Part shown: one piece after another, positions 20,748 to 32,832 of the stretch
How positions within the stretch are numbered: position 1 is the first letter of the stretch
Layout of the letters: each line of letters opens with the position of its first letter
From: Cricetomys ansorgei
Lineage: Eukaryota; Chordata; Mammalia; Rodentia; Nesomyidae
DNA: 64,000 bases
Assembly: GCA_026225945.1 (NCBI GenBank)
Contig: JAMJFZ010001226.1
Location: 372,001-436,000 of the forward strand
Reading direction: 5' to 3'
Program-made: the position numbers and the translations under genes
Notes under the pieces: model-generated
Seen by the model: the letters and a program-made list of their open reading frames with translations, nothing else
What the model was told of the DNA's origin: nothing
Databases searched by the model: none

Positions 20748-21005
20748 GTGCATGCCAGTTAGGGATCCTCTTGATTGTAGGCTAGTCCCTGTGCATGCCA
20801 GTTAGGGAATGTCTTGGTTAGGCTAGTCCCTGTGCATGCCAGTTTCAGATTCTCTTGAATGTAGGCTAGCCCTTGTGCATGCCAGTTAGAGATTGTCTTG
20901 ATTTTAGGCTAGCTCCTATGCATGCCAGTTAGGGATCCTCTTGATGGTAGGCTAGCCCCTGTGCATGCCAGTTAGGGACTGTCTTGGCAAGCCTAGCCTC
21001 TGGGC
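20748..21005. repeat. Minisatellite, 41-43 bp period, six copies
   Basis: The core GTGCATGCCAGTTAGGGAT (ATGCATG in copy 5) starts at 20748, 20791, 20832, 20875, 20918 and 20961. Units also share CTCTTGAT and GTAGGCTAGCCC. It is found only once in the window. Confidence 0.92.
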
Positions 21006-21829
21006 ACATCTATGAGACATCATCTAGATTAGGTTAATTAACATGGGAAAATCCACCCTAATTGCAGGCAGCATTATCCCAGTGCCTGGGATCCTGGGCT
21101 GAATAAGCAGGACCAAGGGGCTAGGGAAATGGCTCCCTGGGTAGGAAGGGTTTGATTCCCTGGCAACTACACAAAAGCAAGGCAGGGCTGTACCTGTCTG
21201 TCAGCCCAGCACTAAGGGTGGAGCAGGCAGTTCCTGGGAGCCTAGCGCAAAAGCTAGTCAGGTTCAGTGAGAGAACTGTCTCAAAAGAGTAAGATGGAAG
21301 ACTTCTGGGGGACTCACTGTACTGCCTGTCCCCACCCCGTCTACCTTCCCTACCTTTGCAGCTTCAGTCCCAAAGGTCTAACCAGGTTCAGGGAGAGCAC
21401 CAGGTGCCTGGATCTCTGGCTGACCCTCAGGTCTCAGCAGAAGCTAAGCCAGGGACTGTTGGACAGCAGGTGGAAAGAGCTCACCGCCTCTGCTGGTTCT
21501 AGTCTTGCTGAGTCTGAGTCCACATCCAGGCCCCACCAGGCCCAGCCTCACAGGACAGAGAGCCATGCCTAGGACACCTAAGGCCTGTGAAACAAAGCTG
21601 CCACCACCGGGACCCACTCACAAGCGCTGATGAGCTAAGGGCTTAACCCGTTCTCCTTCCAGGGAATGGTCCCCTCTCTATCCTGTATTCCTGGTAGGGC
21701 GCTGTGAGTCTGTGTGGAGCCCAGACAGTAAAGAAGGGAAGACAGGGTCCCTCAGAGACTGGTTGCCTCTCAAAACTGGATCGAATGCCCAGCCATCTCC
21801 TCTTATTTTATTTTGTAGGGTCTTGCTTG

Positions 21830-21985
21830 TTTGAGAAAGGGTCTTGCTGTGTAGTCCTGGCTGCCTGGAACTCACAGTGTAGACCAGGCTGGCCCGGAAG
21901 TCACTGTGTAGACCAGGCTGGCCTAGACGTTGCTGTGACCCTCCTGTCTCAGCCTCCTGAGTGCCAGAGATACAGTGAGTTCCAC
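21830..21985 (-). repeat. B1-related SINE with internal duplication
   Basis: Reverse B1 in which the GTGTAGACCAGGCTGGCC segment occurs twice (about 21877 and 21905). It is followed by the CTCCTGAGTGCC box. Confidence 0.7.
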
Positions 21986-22532
21986 CACACCTGGCTGTTG
22001 ATTTGTTGCTTGAGCAGGGTATGTCAGCACACTCACCCAGAATTGGAAATGCTCCTGCCTCAGCGTCTGTAGTGTGAATGACGTTGCATGCCCGCCACTC
22101 ACCACCTTTGACTCTTGAATTCATTCCCTGACAACAGAGAAAAGGAGAGAAATGAGTTTTCTATGGCACTGACTTTCTAGTACCTGCTTCCTACTTGATT
22201 TAAGGGGCAGTAGATGAATGAGCCCAGACCTTAGGGGTGGTCTTCTCTCAGAGAACTGTTTGGCAGATTGAGGGTCCCTCCTGAGGGAGCCTTGGGTGTG
22301 GAACTGCTTGAGAGAGGGTGGTTGAAGGGTGCTTCCCACAGAGGGCTCTCCAGGCAACAGGAAGGGGGAAGTGGGGCTCTGTAAGGAAGGAGGAGACTCA
22401 GGCACAGGCTGGATCGCCAGAGCTGCCACTCCCAGCACTTTGTAAGATTTACTAAGGAGCATGATCCTGGAAAGTCTGATTTTTCCAGGTTGCAGATAAG
22501 CAAAAGTAGCTTAGAAAGTAGCTTTGTTTCCT

Positions 22533-22688
22533 AGTCTGGTGGTGATGGTCGTGTACATCTTTAACCCCAGCACTTGGAGGCAGAGGCAGGTGGATCTCTG
22601 TGAGTTCGAGGCCAGCCTGGTCTACAGAGTGAGTTCCAGGACAAGCAAGAGTTACAACAGAGAAACTCCCATCTTGAAAAACAAACAA
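22533..22688 (+). repeat. B1 SINE
   Basis: Good B1 match with CTTTAACCCCAGCACTTGG, GAGTTCGAGGCCAGCCTGG and GAGTGAGTTCCAGGACAAGC, and an A/C-rich tail. Confidence 0.9.
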
Positions 22689-22734
22689 ACAAAAAGATCT
22701 TTGTTTTGTTTTAAATATTTTTCAGATCTATTTA

Positions 22735-22925
22735 TTTTATGTATATGAATGCTTTTTGCCTGCTTGAATGTATGTGTGCCTTGTGTGTGCCTGGTGCCCA
22801 AGGAGGTCAGGGGAAAGGGACAGATCCGGGGAAATGAAGTTACAGATGGCTCTGGGCTCCCATGTGGTGCTAGGAACTGAACCTGGGTCCAGCTAGCATG
22901 TGGATGAGAGGTGTCTCTCCAGTTC
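22735..22925 (-). repeat. B3/B2-like SINE
   Basis: Reverse B3-type sequence with TGCCTGGTGCCCAAGGAGGT, a GTGGTGCTAGGAACTGAACC segment and a CTCTCCAGTTCC end. Confidence 0.65.
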
Positions 22926-23904
22926 CTTTGGTAAATCCTAGGCAGTTAGCAGTCTCCACATGAGCCAGGCCTCGAAACTGACTCTTGTTACAGGAAGTGG
23001 GAAGACCTCACTGGAGGATCTCTGCTGGGAAGCATGAGGAGGTGAGTTCAGGAAATGTCTTCTGGGGAGAGAAGGAGAGAGGGAAGAAAGCTGTGTGAAG
23101 CTATCCGAGAATGTAGCCTGTCACGTCCTGCAATACTAGCAGTGTCCACCAGGGGAAGCGCTGAAGACGCCATCAGGGAAAAACCTTATGTTCACCGCAG
23201 ACACTGGAGCCACTGAGGGAGGCAGAGAGCAGTCAGTCTCCAAGCAGAGGGATGAACAGGAGGAGGACCTGGGGCCAAGGGCTGAGAGAGGCTGGTCTGG
23301 GCATTTACGGAGTGGCGGGCAACCTCAGGCAGGGAGGCAACGGAACTCTGAGGAACAGCCTGGATTCCACCTGGGAAGGACAGGATGGAATATGAGACCC
23401 CTCTTCCTTCTCTCAGGAGTGGGTTTCTGTCTCTGTAGCCTTTGCCTGTAGCTCATAAACCTTCCCCATAGGGGAAAACCCCAATCCAGCCTTCTCAACC
23501 TCAGGAGCCGCTGTCTCCCTGGAGTACCCCACCCCACCCCATCCTTGCAGTCATAAAGACAGGGTCCTAAGCGAAGCTCATCTCAGCATATGTCCTTTAG
23601 TTTTCAACCAGCAAATAACCTTGGGCCTACTAAGCGCTCCTCATCATGTTACCAACAGTGATGCACACACTCCCAGGAGCAACTCCAGATTTATTTCACT
23701 TTTGTTTGGGTGACAGAATTTTGCTTTGCAGATCAGCCTGGCTTTAAAGTGAGATCCTGCCTCAACCTCCCCAGTGTGCACAGCACTGGCTGGCCTGGAA
23801 CTCATGGAGATCAGCCTGTCTCTGCCTCCTGGCATTAGAGATGTGAGTCAGCACCCTCAGTTTAAATTATTATTATTTTTATAAATTATTGCTGTTTTAG
23901 ATTT

Positions 23905-24280
23905 ATCTTATGTTATATGTATGAGTGTTTTGCCTGCATGTATGTATATCATATGCAAACCTGTTTCCCTCAAAGGTCAGAAGTGGGCATTGGAACCCTT
24001 GGAAATAAACTTATAGATGGTTGTGAGGCACCATGTAGGTGCTGGATCCTGAACCCAGGTCTCCTCCAAGAACAACAGGTGCTATTTAAATTACTCATCT
24101 ACTTACGCAGGGCGGGTGTGTTGTGTGTGTGGTATGCACACTTACGTACCCTATATCTGTGCGATCCTGTGGAGCAGAAGAAACTCTGAAGCTGCCATGT
24201 GGGTGCTGGGAATTGAACCCATGTCCCCTGGAAGAGCAGCCAGTGTCATTAGCCTCTGAGCCATCTCTCCAGCCCCAGAC
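23905..24280 (-). repeat. B3-like and B2 SINE fragments in reverse
   Basis: A B3-like fragment covers about 23905-24085. A reverse B2 covers about 24180-24277, with GTGGGTGCTGGGAATTGAAC and ending GAGCCATCTCTCCAGCCCC. Confidence 0.7.
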
Positions 24281-25861
24281 CTTGAATTCTCATTTATACT
24301 GTTTTTGTTTTCTTTACAGTACTGGGGGTTGAGTCTAGGGCCACGGTGTGTGGAGCGTGCTCTACCACTGAGCCACACTCCCATATGCTGCATGGATGGT
24401 CTCGTGTAGTCTTGCATGTGGTTGGTGGATAATGGTAGGCAGTACAGCGAGGACCCGCCCACGGCCTTCTGCAGCCTAGGCAAACACTCTCCTATGAGCT
24501 ACATCCAGTCTCATGCAGTTTTCCTTCCATCCCTACCCCCTGCCAGGAAGAAACTCCAGGACGTCTCTCCTGGAGTTTGAGAGTAAAAGCAAAGGAGCCC
24601 TGGTGTGGAAGTGTATTTTAGTTATGCATAAAATAATTGCTCTGTGCACTGCTGGGTGAGGGTGCCTAGGTCTCCCCATTTTGTCTTGTCTGCAAGAGGT
24701 GGATTTAGGTGGGGATGTTGATTGCTAATGATCTGCACGTGCTATCAGTAGAACACCCGAGGAGTTCTGGATCAACAAAAACACCTGAGCTCACACGCTT
24801 GGGGTTCCACTGTCCAGGATGGCGCTGACCACGATAGTGGTTCCCTCTGCGGAGGTCTGGTGGGTTTGCACCAATGAATATGCCTCCTTGTCATCCTGGT
24901 GGAGCCACCACAACCAGTGTACTGCTATAGAGCCAACCTATTTTAAAAAGAAAGTTTGTGAGTTAGACCTCAGGAAATCAGAGCCAGGCTGGGCGTGGTC
25001 CTGCATGGCTTAGATCTCACAGGGCAGATGCAGGTGGATCTCTGACTTGAGACCAGCCTGGTCTATATAGAAAGTTCCAGACCACATAGTGAGACTCTGC
25101 TGAGAGAGAGGTGGTTGGGGGACCAGAGAGTGAAAGCATTGAAGATCTATAAACAAACTCTATCTTTGCTTTGCTGTTATCTTCCTCTCCTAGAGGAGGG
25201 AGGTGAGGAGGGTTAGGGAGGGTCAGCTACACAGTCACATGACTTAGAGCTAGCAGGTGGCATTCAATTCTAAGCACATGGGGTCCCCACCTTAAGACCA
25301 GCTCAGTCTGGTGAGCGTGTAACCCATGAGGAGACGGTGTGGACCGGTCTGTAGACTTGAGGGAGGCCTGCTGGGTGCAGGAGGAAGCCATTCTCTGCAG
25401 AGGACACAGGGAGCAGTACAGCATGGTCCCTTTTGCTGGGCACCCATGTGACAGAGAAGCTGAATCTGGGAGAAGGAGTGTTTATCAGTGGAGAAGGGAA
25501 TTCCAGATATTTGAGGAGGTGGGAGAGCTGCAGCCTGGCATTTTTGTACCTGGGGAGTTGTGCTTTGGCATTTCAGAGAGATGCATACCTCCAGGCCAGG
25601 GTGATCTGCCAGACACCAGGAAACCAGAGCGTGAGCACTGGTCATGTATTTATAACTGCTAGAGTCTCTCAAATCAGGAACTCTGCAGAACTGACAGGGG
25701 GAAAGGGATCCGGTCATGGCCCAGAGCAGAAACTCCTCTGGAAACTGGGTGATGGGTCTTTGGGTCTCAGCACACAGAAAAGGACAGGTGGGAATAATGA
25801 AGGGAGGTGGAGGTGCTGAAGGCACTTGGGGGAGGTCTGGGAGAGCAGAGTCCTAGGCCAG

Positions 25862-25992
25862 GCACAGGACCTCTCTATCAGCCTCTGGGCATGGTGTATA
25901 GACTCTTGTGCCAAACCTGACAACTGTGAGTTCAAGTCCAGGACCCACATGGTGGAAGAAGACAGCCCATTACCTAAAGTTGTCCTGTGTTT

Positions 25993-26020
<28 letters not shown>
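25862..26020 (+). repeat. B2-like SINE with (CA)n tail
   Basis: B2-type GAGTTCAAGTCCAGGACCCA and CACATGGTGGAAGAAGACAG, then a (CA) run at about 25995-26016. Confidence 0.65.
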
Positions 26021-26023
<3 letters not shown>

Positions 26024-26054
26024 AAGAATTGTATTTATTTATTTATTATCAAGA

Positions 26055-26150
26055 AAGTGTTCTCTGTGTAACCATGGCTGTCCAGAAATCTGACAGCCTC
26101 TGCTTTCTGAGTGCTGGGATTAAAGGTGTACACCACCATGCCTGGTTGTA
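26055..26150 (-). repeat. B1 SINE fragment
   Basis: Reverse B1 with GTGCTGGGATTAAAGGTGTA and CACCACCATGCCTGG. Confidence 0.8.
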
Positions 26151-27640
26151 ATAAAAATTTTACCCATTTTCTTTCATTCTCTCTTAGCTTCAGCTGTAAT
26201 CACCTCCAGGAGCCCCAGTCACAGGGCTGAAGTCTGAGGTGCTTCCCTCTTTCTGATGCCTGAACTTGACTCTCAAAGTGCATCGGTCTGTCCTCCCATC
26301 AATAACTTGACTTTGCTTCACTCTGGTTCTTCCGGAAGATTCTTTAATGTCAAGAATCTCAAAATTTTGGTTGGGTATAGCACACACTTTTAATCCCAGG
26401 AGGTGGAGGCTAGCCTGGTGTACAAAGTGAGTTCAAGACTACTCAGTGAAACCCTGCTCTAAGGAAAAAGTGCTAGGCACAATATAATCTCTAATGTCCA
26501 CTCCTTGCATGCAGGGGATGGAGGCTGGGAGGTAGGTAGAGGTAGGGGTGGAGACAGGTGGATCCCTGGCATGTCAATCAAGGTAAAAGGGCGGGACAGT
26601 AGGTCTGTTGACAGCATTAGACCGGAACACCACCTAAAGGGTCGTCTGTCCACCTGGCATCTAAGCCTCTCTCTCCTTCCCCAAGCCCGATATCTCCTCT
26701 CTGTTTTTGACACAAAGTTTCACCGTGTAGCTGAGACTAATCTTTAATTCGCCATATTCCTGCCTCAGTTTCCTAAGTAGTTCCTAAAAGTCCACGAGTT
26801 TGACACTTCACACCGCTTGGGATGAGTTTTTCAGGGGACCCAAGCACTGACACTCAAATCCAAACTGAGCTTGCAAACTGCTCACGACCAGCTGCACCAA
26901 ACTTGAGAGGAGACCCTTCCACCAGCCTTCCCGGGAAGAACTGCCTGGCGTTGGAAGGTGGGCAGAGAAAGATGTATGCTTTCATCTCCCCAGGTTCCCC
27001 TTCCATCTCCCCAGGGCCAAACTTCTTTTCACAGAGGAATTGTGTCACTGGGGGCGAGCTTTGAGATTTCAGATGACCAAGCCAGGCCCAGTGTGACTCT
27101 CTCTTCCTGCTGCCTGCTACCCAGATGTAGAACTCTCAGCTCCTTCTCCAGTGCCGTGTCTGCCTGCGTACTGCCCTGACTTCCACCATGATGACAGTGG
27201 ACCAAACCTCCGAACCCTTAAGCCGCAAATGCTTCCCTTACAAGAGTTGCCACCGTGGTCCTGGCGTCTCTTCACTGCAATAGGACACTGAGTAAGACAC
27301 TCTTCTTCAGTTGAGGTCCCTGTGTGCTACACAGCTCATGGGACATCTCTGGCACTCCGTTCAAGGCTAGGGACACTGCAGCAGCTTGGGAGGAGGGCTG
27401 GAGTACAGTCACTGCAGCCTGGAACTCAGGACCTGCTCCATATTGGTCTGTCACCATGCCAGCATGTAGGAGAGAAGGGACCCTCCCTGAGGATGGCTAG
27501 TCTGACCATGGTTGTAGTAGCCACTGGTAAGGAGCCTGTGTTCCAGGGAGCAACCCTAATTCATTGGACCACCAGACACAAACAAGGACACAGAGCAACA
27601 TTGTGTAAGTGAAGAGGTTGCCTTTCTACAAGGCTGCTAG

Positions 27641-27745
27641 AGAGATGTCAGTGACTAAGAGAGCTGGCTGCTCTTCCCCCAAGCAGGTTCAGTTCCCAGC
27701 GCCCACACCGAGGCTGTAACTCCAGCTCCAAGGGATCCAGTGCTC
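27641..27745 (+). repeat. B2 SINE fragment at duplicon 2 breakpoint
   Basis: Matches the B2 at 14488 onward (GTCAGTGACTAAGAGAGCTG). It is cut near 27748 and joined directly to the class I upstream flank, skipping the B1, CG-rich block and gag remnant found there in other duplicons. Confidence 0.75.
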
Positions 27746-27759
27746 TCTGAGACGACTGA

Positions 27760-28278
27760 CCAGAACTAACTGCATCCTTGTGAGAGACCCTGCATCAGAA
27801 GCAGCTGCTGCTGGATTCCTGCCAGGGTGGGGGCTGGAGACAGGAAGGGTTCTGGGATTGAAGCCCCTGCATTTTGAGTATTTGCCAGTCAACAATAACA
27901 ACACAACATTGTAACTGAAGCCTGCTCTCTGCCCCAACTGCTACTGTAACTGATTCCTAAGGTGAAACAGATTCCCACTGTGCCCTTTACCCTCCTGCTC
28001 TAAAAAGAGACAGGAAAGACAGGGAGAAATCTTCACTGCTCCTGCAGGCTGCCTTTAAATGTAGAAAGAGAGAAAGAGAAACTCACTGCTCTTTTAGGCT
28101 GTCCTTAGTCTGGATAACAGGAACTGAAGAGAGAACCAGCTGAACTGAGCTAGCCTCTCACAAGCCATCCCAACAAACTGCCCACTGCCAGCAGCCAACC
28201 ATTTCCTGTGTGTTCTAAGCTAAGATCCCAAAAGTCCAAGTGGCATGTAAACCACTAGGAGAGCTGCACAGGTCAAAA
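27760..28278 (+). other. Proximal upstream flank of gene 2
   Basis: Homologous to about 16966-17480 and 36640-37165. It ends abruptly at 28278, where about 450 bp present before gene 3 (37168-37617) is missing. Confidence 0.75.
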
Positions 28279-28342
28279 CCAGGACCACAGCGCTCTGTCC
28301 ACAGCACAGGGTTCAGGCGACCTCTGGGTGGGGAGCAGAGCT

Positions 28343-28497
28343 GGGGATTCCGCATCTCCCCAGTTTCACTTCTCCAGCTCCTGACCTGTGTCGGGCCCTT
28401 CTGCCCAGACACTGGTGACGACTGCGCAGTTCTCACCCCCATTGGGTGAGGACATCCCGGAGACCCAATCAGCGTGGCCGCGGGCACAGGGTATAAA
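28343..28497 (+). promoter_or_regulatory. MHC class I promoter, gene 2
   Basis: The kappa-B-like GGGGATTCCGC is at 28343-28353, with one changed base in the CCCC half. A full ISRE AGTTTCACTTCTCC ends at 28375. X2-like TGACGACTGCGC is at 28415-28426, ATTGG at 28441-28445, CCAAT at 28465-28469 and TATAAA at 28492-28497. The ISRE and X2 boxes look better than in gene 1, while the kappa-B site looks weaker. Confidence 0.85.
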
Positions 28498-28536
28498 GTC
28501 CACGCAGACCGCGGAAGTCAGACGCGCAGACCCGAG

Positions 28537-31143
28537 ATGGGGGCTCTGGCGCCGCGCGCGCTGCTCCTGCTGCTGGCCGCCGCCCTGGGCCCGACCCGGA
28601 CCCGCGCGGGTGAGTGCGGGCGGAGGGACACGGGCTCTGGGGAGCGCGGGCGGCTCCGGGGAAGCCGGGTCCCCATCGCCCATCCCGACCTCCCGCCCTT
28701 CTCCCCGCGTCCCGAGCCCCGCGCCCGCTCCCCTCCCGGCCCGCGCACCCCCGAGGTCCCGGGAGGAGGTCGGGGTCTCACCGCGCGCCGCCCCCAGGCG
28801 CACACTCGCTGCGGTATTTCATCACCGCCGTGTCCCGGCCCGGCCTCGGGGAGCCCCGGTTCATCATCGTCGGCTACGTGGACGGCACGGAGATCGTGCG
28901 CTTCGACAGCGACGCGGAGACCCCGAGGGCTGAGCCGCGCGCGGCGTGGATGGAGCGGGTGGGGCCGGAGTATTGGGAGGACAACACACGGATCGCCAAG
29001 GACACGGAGCAGATTTTCCGAGTGGGCCTGCGGACCCTGCTCGGCTACTACAACCAGAGCGGGGGTGAGTGACCGCGGGCGGAATCGCCTGGGTCCCAGG
29101 AACGGGGTGGGGGAGGAGGAGAGCGGGGACCCGGTTTCCGTTTCGGTTCAGAGGACTCCTCAGTGGGCGGGGCCTGGGCGGTGGGCGGGGCGGTGGGCGC
29201 GGCCTGGGAGGTGGGCGTGGCTGACCGCGGGCGTGGCCGCAGGCTCCCACACCATCCAGTGGATGTATGGCTGTGACCTGGGGCCGGACGGGCGCCTCTT
29301 CCGTGGGTATGAGCAGTTCGCCTACGACGGCCGCGATTACATCGCCCTGAACGACGACCTGACCACGTGGGCGGCGGCGGACATGGCGGCGAAGATCACC
29401 CGGGACAAATGGGAGCGGGCTGGTGCTGCAGAGCACTACAGGGACTACCTGGAGGGCACCTGCCTGGAGTGGCTGAGCAGATACCTGGAGAACGGGAAGG
29501 AGGCGCTGCAGCGCGCAGGTGCGAGGGCCCCAGCATCTCCTCCTCTGCCCTAGGGCTGGGCTCAGTCCTGAGGGAGAAGAGACCATCAGCTGGGTCATGC
29601 CCCTGCCTCCGAAGGGGAAACAGAGTCCCTGGGTCTCCTGATCAGCATCACAGAGACTGCACTGACTCTCCCAGGGCTCAGCCTTCTCCCTGCACAGCTC
29701 AGATCTGTCTCAGGAGGGAGGGAGAGAAGGTCCCCACAGAACCAACAGGGGTCCCTTCAGTCTGCAGCCCTCTGTCAGCCATGGCCTCTTCTAGGCCACG
29801 TCCTCTGCCCCACACACTGTCTGTGGAAACTGAGTTCTGTCATGCTGAGTGTGTCAGCCCTTACACCAGGACCGGAAGTCTCCTTCACCTCGTGGGAAAA
29901 ATGGACTCTGTGTCCTTGGCTGGTTCCCCCATTTTCTAGAACTTTCCAAACAGTGTATCCTCCCAGACTCCTGTGTATGAGGCTTGCATCCCTGCCACAC
30001 CCCAATCTAACTATTTACAGAATGGTCACAAGGGTACTTATGGGGTACCCTGGAAAAATTAATTCTACAACTTCCCAATTCTTCCATACAGATCCCCCAA
30101 AGGCCCATGTGACCAGTCATCCTGGACCTGAAGGGAGAGTCACCCTGAGGTGCTGGGCCCTGGGCTTCTACCCTGCCCTCATCTCCATGACCTGGCTGAG
30201 GGAGCAGGAGGAACAGACTCAGGACATGGAGCTGGTGGAGACCAGGCCTGCAGGGGATGGAACCTTCCAGAAGTGGGCATCTCTGGTGGTGCCTTCTGGG
30301 GAGGAGCAGAGATACACATGCCATGTGCAGCATGAGGGGCTGCCTGAGCCCCTCACCCTGAGATGGGGTAAGGAGGGTATGGGTGCAGAGCTGGGCTCAG
30401 GGAAAGCTGGAGCCTTCTGCAGACTGAGCAGGGTCAGGGCTGAGAGCTGGGGTCATGACCCTCACCTTCCCTTCCTTCCCAGAGCCTCCTCAGTCCTCCA
30501 TCCCCATCATGGCAGTCATTGCTGTCCTGGTTCTCCTTGGAGCTGTGATCATTGGAGCTGTGGTGGCCTTTGTGATGAAGAGGAGGAGAAACACAGGTAG
30601 GAAAGGGCAGGGTCTGAGTTTCCTCTCAGCCCCTTTAGAAGTGAGCTCTGCTCACAGATGGGAAACACTTCCACACACCCCTCATGCTCCTGTCTCTAAC
30701 CTGGGTCTGCTGTCAGTTCTGGAAACTTCCTAGGGTCAGGGACTTCCCTTGTCTGTCACAGCCTTTCTTCTCACAGGTGGGAAAGGAGGAAGCTATGCTC
30801 CAGCTTCAGGTAAGTGTGGGGGCAGGGTTGTCCCTGAGGCCATGGGGGTGAAGCTGGGAGATGATGGGGAGCTTAGCCAGCCCATAATGCCCCTCCAGCC
30901 AAATCTCCGGGAAACTTTATTTGTTCCTTACAATGAAATTATTTTTTTTTAACCCTAGGCAGTGACAGGAGCTCTGATGAGTCTCTCCCTGGTTGTAAAG
31001 GTAACCCTCTAGGTGCCTGATCTGGGGAGGGGAAAAGTGGACATGGTTGTGTCCAGGGTCTCACAGAATAGCCTTTGAGTGAGTGGTGGGTTTGGGCAGA
31101 TTGTGCTCACAGTGACTGTTCACCACTTTGTTCCTTAGCATGA
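28537..31143 (+). CDS. MHC class I heavy chain, gene 2 (intact, 361 aa)
   Basis: Exons: 28537-28609, 28798-29064, 29243-29518, 30092-30367, 30483-30596, 30777-30809, 30959-31000, and 31139 to TGA 31141-31143. All introns have GT-AG ends and phases agree. They encode a 24-residue signal peptide, alpha 1, alpha 2, alpha 3, a transmembrane helix and a short tail. The product would pair with beta-2-microglobulin and show peptides at the cell surface. Anchor residues Tyr7, Tyr59, Tyr84, Thr143, Lys146, Trp147, Tyr159 and Tyr171 are present, as are the alpha 2 and alpha 3 cysteines and the Asn86 glycosylation site (N-Q-S). The CD8-contact loop reads E-Q-T-Q-D-M-E, keeping the Gln-Asp pair. Intron 2 has a GC-rich GGTGGGCG repeat (about 29161-29225). 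It is a good candidate for a classical gene; expression is not shown. Confidence 0.94.
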
Positions 31144-31545
31144 AGACAGCTGCCTGACGTGGACAGAGAGACAGAAGATGTGTCCAGGTCTCTCCCGTGA
31201 TGTCCACAGGCCTCTGATCTCCTTAGGCAACAGTGTCTGAAGTTCCTGTGATCCTGTGGGCTCCATGTGAAGAACTGGGGAGCCCAACCACCCTTGCACC
31301 CCAGGACCCTGTCCCTGCACTGCCCTGTGTTCCCTTCCACATCCAACCTTTCTGGTCCAGGCAGGCAGGAGGGGACATCTCCATCCTGTCAGCTCCATGC
31401 TGCCCTGAGCTGCACTTCTTGGCTTTCCCTACTGAAAATCAGAATCTGAGTTTGAACTTGATTGTCCATGTCCTTGCCCTGAGAGGTTGATTGGTGCATC
31501 AATTAAAGCAGAGAATTCTTACAGTTTTGTGGAGGAAATAAATGG
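31144..31545 (+). other. 3' UTR of class I gene 2
   Basis: Paralogous to the gene 1 3' UTR. Candidate poly(A) signals are ATTAAA at 31502-31507 and AATAAA at about 31537-31542. Confidence 0.7.
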
Positions 31546-32284
31546 CAGCATGGAGAACATTCCAGAATCTCTGTTGATTATTTTGAAGGTGTTTGGGGGA
31601 CAGGAGGAGGCTGAGAGTGCAAAGTGTGAGCAGGGCTGTGTCAAGGTGGAGCACGGTGCATTGTGGGGTTGGACGTGGTCACTCCTCATGTCTGTCACCT
31701 CCTGGCTGTGTTGTCCTGGTCACTGAGAAGAACCACATGCTGAGAGTCTGTGATCACAGGGACACAGGGACGGCCAGAGCCTTGTCCTGTCTCCAGGATT
31801 ATGAGCAGCCAGGGCTGCTGTGACGGGTCAGCCTGGGCTCAGTCCTGGCTGTGGCTCTGTCTCCTCTTGTCTTTGTAGTTGGTATTCAGGACTAACCCTG
31901 CTCTTGTCCCTGTGAGTGGTGCCTGTCTCCTTCTCCTTTGGGTCCCTGAGTGTGACAGCATTGGAGGTGTTTTCTGTCCTTGTCCCCAAGTCCCAACAAG
32001 GCCCTGCCCTCAGGAGAATGTGGGCTTCAGTCTCCTGAGCTCCTGCCTCCTTCCAGCTCCTCCCTGGAGGATATCTCCTTCTTTCCCATCTTGCAGCATC
32101 TGGCCTCGGGTTGTAGGGTGGGCAGAGGACCCACAGGGTCTCCTCTTGAATCAGGACCTGTTCCATCTGTGCTCTGCCCAGGCCCCTCCCCATCCCTGGC
32201 TCTGGGAATCCTGGTGCTGCCCCCAGTGGTGACCAAGGAATTGCAAGCTGAGTCTGGGTTAGATTTATATTTATTTAGAATTGT
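31546..32284. other. Duplicon 2 3' flank, no gene
   Basis: Shared with 11833-12576. No coding evidence. Confidence 0.6.
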
Positions 32285-32445
32285 GATCATGGGCCAGGAG
32301 ACAAGTTGGTGCTCTTGCAACAGACGTGGTTCAGTTTCCAGCACTCACATGGTGGTTCCCAACCAATCCTAAATCCAGTTCCAGAGGATCCAATTCCTCC
32401 ATGAACACCAGGCAGGCACATGGTGCAAAACGTACAGGAAGACAT
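32285..32445 (+). repeat. B2-like SINE (duplicon 2)
   Basis: Paralogue of 12577-12737, with the CACATGGTGGTTCCCAACCA segment. Confidence 0.75.
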
Positions 32446-32832
32446 CGACATAAACATACATATATATATTTACATATATATGTGTGTGTATGTGTATATA
32501 TAAACACATATGTATATATGTGTATATGTATAAACATATATTTATGTATATGTGTATATATAAATATATATGTATATATGTGTATAATACATAATATATG
32601 TAATAATATAATATGTTTGTATTATATGTATGCTATCATTATTTGAATATGTATTTGTATATATATTTGTATATGTATATTATTAATACACACAGATAAT
32701 ATATGTGTGTATTATATATCATACATAATATATAAAATATACAGAAAAAATGTTTATGTCGATATCTTTTATAATATATGTAATATATATATATATGTAT
32801 ATATGACACAGAGAGAGAGAGAGGGAAGGGGA
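32446..32832. repeat. (TA)n tract with short (GA)n (duplicon 2)
   Basis: TA/TATG-rich simple repeat to about 32805, followed by a GAGAGAGAGA run near 32811-32823. Confidence 0.9.

Larger units (their letters stand above)
17726..27640. other. Non-paralogous intergenic region rich in SINE fragments, no gene found
   Basis: About 9.9 kb separates duplicons 1 and 2. Apart from 18876-19060 it is not repeated elsewhere in the window. It holds many B1, B2 and B3-like fragments, a minisatellite and simple repeats. The open frames are short, unsupported by splice signals or recognisable domains, and several are SINE-derived. A stretch at about 17780-17990 resembles an interspersed rodent repeat (possibly the 3' end of a LINE-1), which I cannot confirm. 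Confidence 0.6.

Noticed and set aside
20748..21005. Possible CRISPR-like array
   Set aside because: Units are diverged direct repeats without unique spacers of constant length, and the genome is mammalian; it is a minisatellite.
21267..21572. 101-aa open frame in the 10-kb insert
   Set aside because: No domain, no paralogue and no splice context; a chance frame in non-coding DNA.
25292..25825. 177-aa minus-strand open frame
   Set aside because: No recognisable domain or conservation evidence within the window. It may be chance; left unannotated.
28474..29553. 359-codon open frame across gene 2
   Set aside because: Same read-through effect; it includes introns 1 and 2 and has alpha 1 in the wrong frame.
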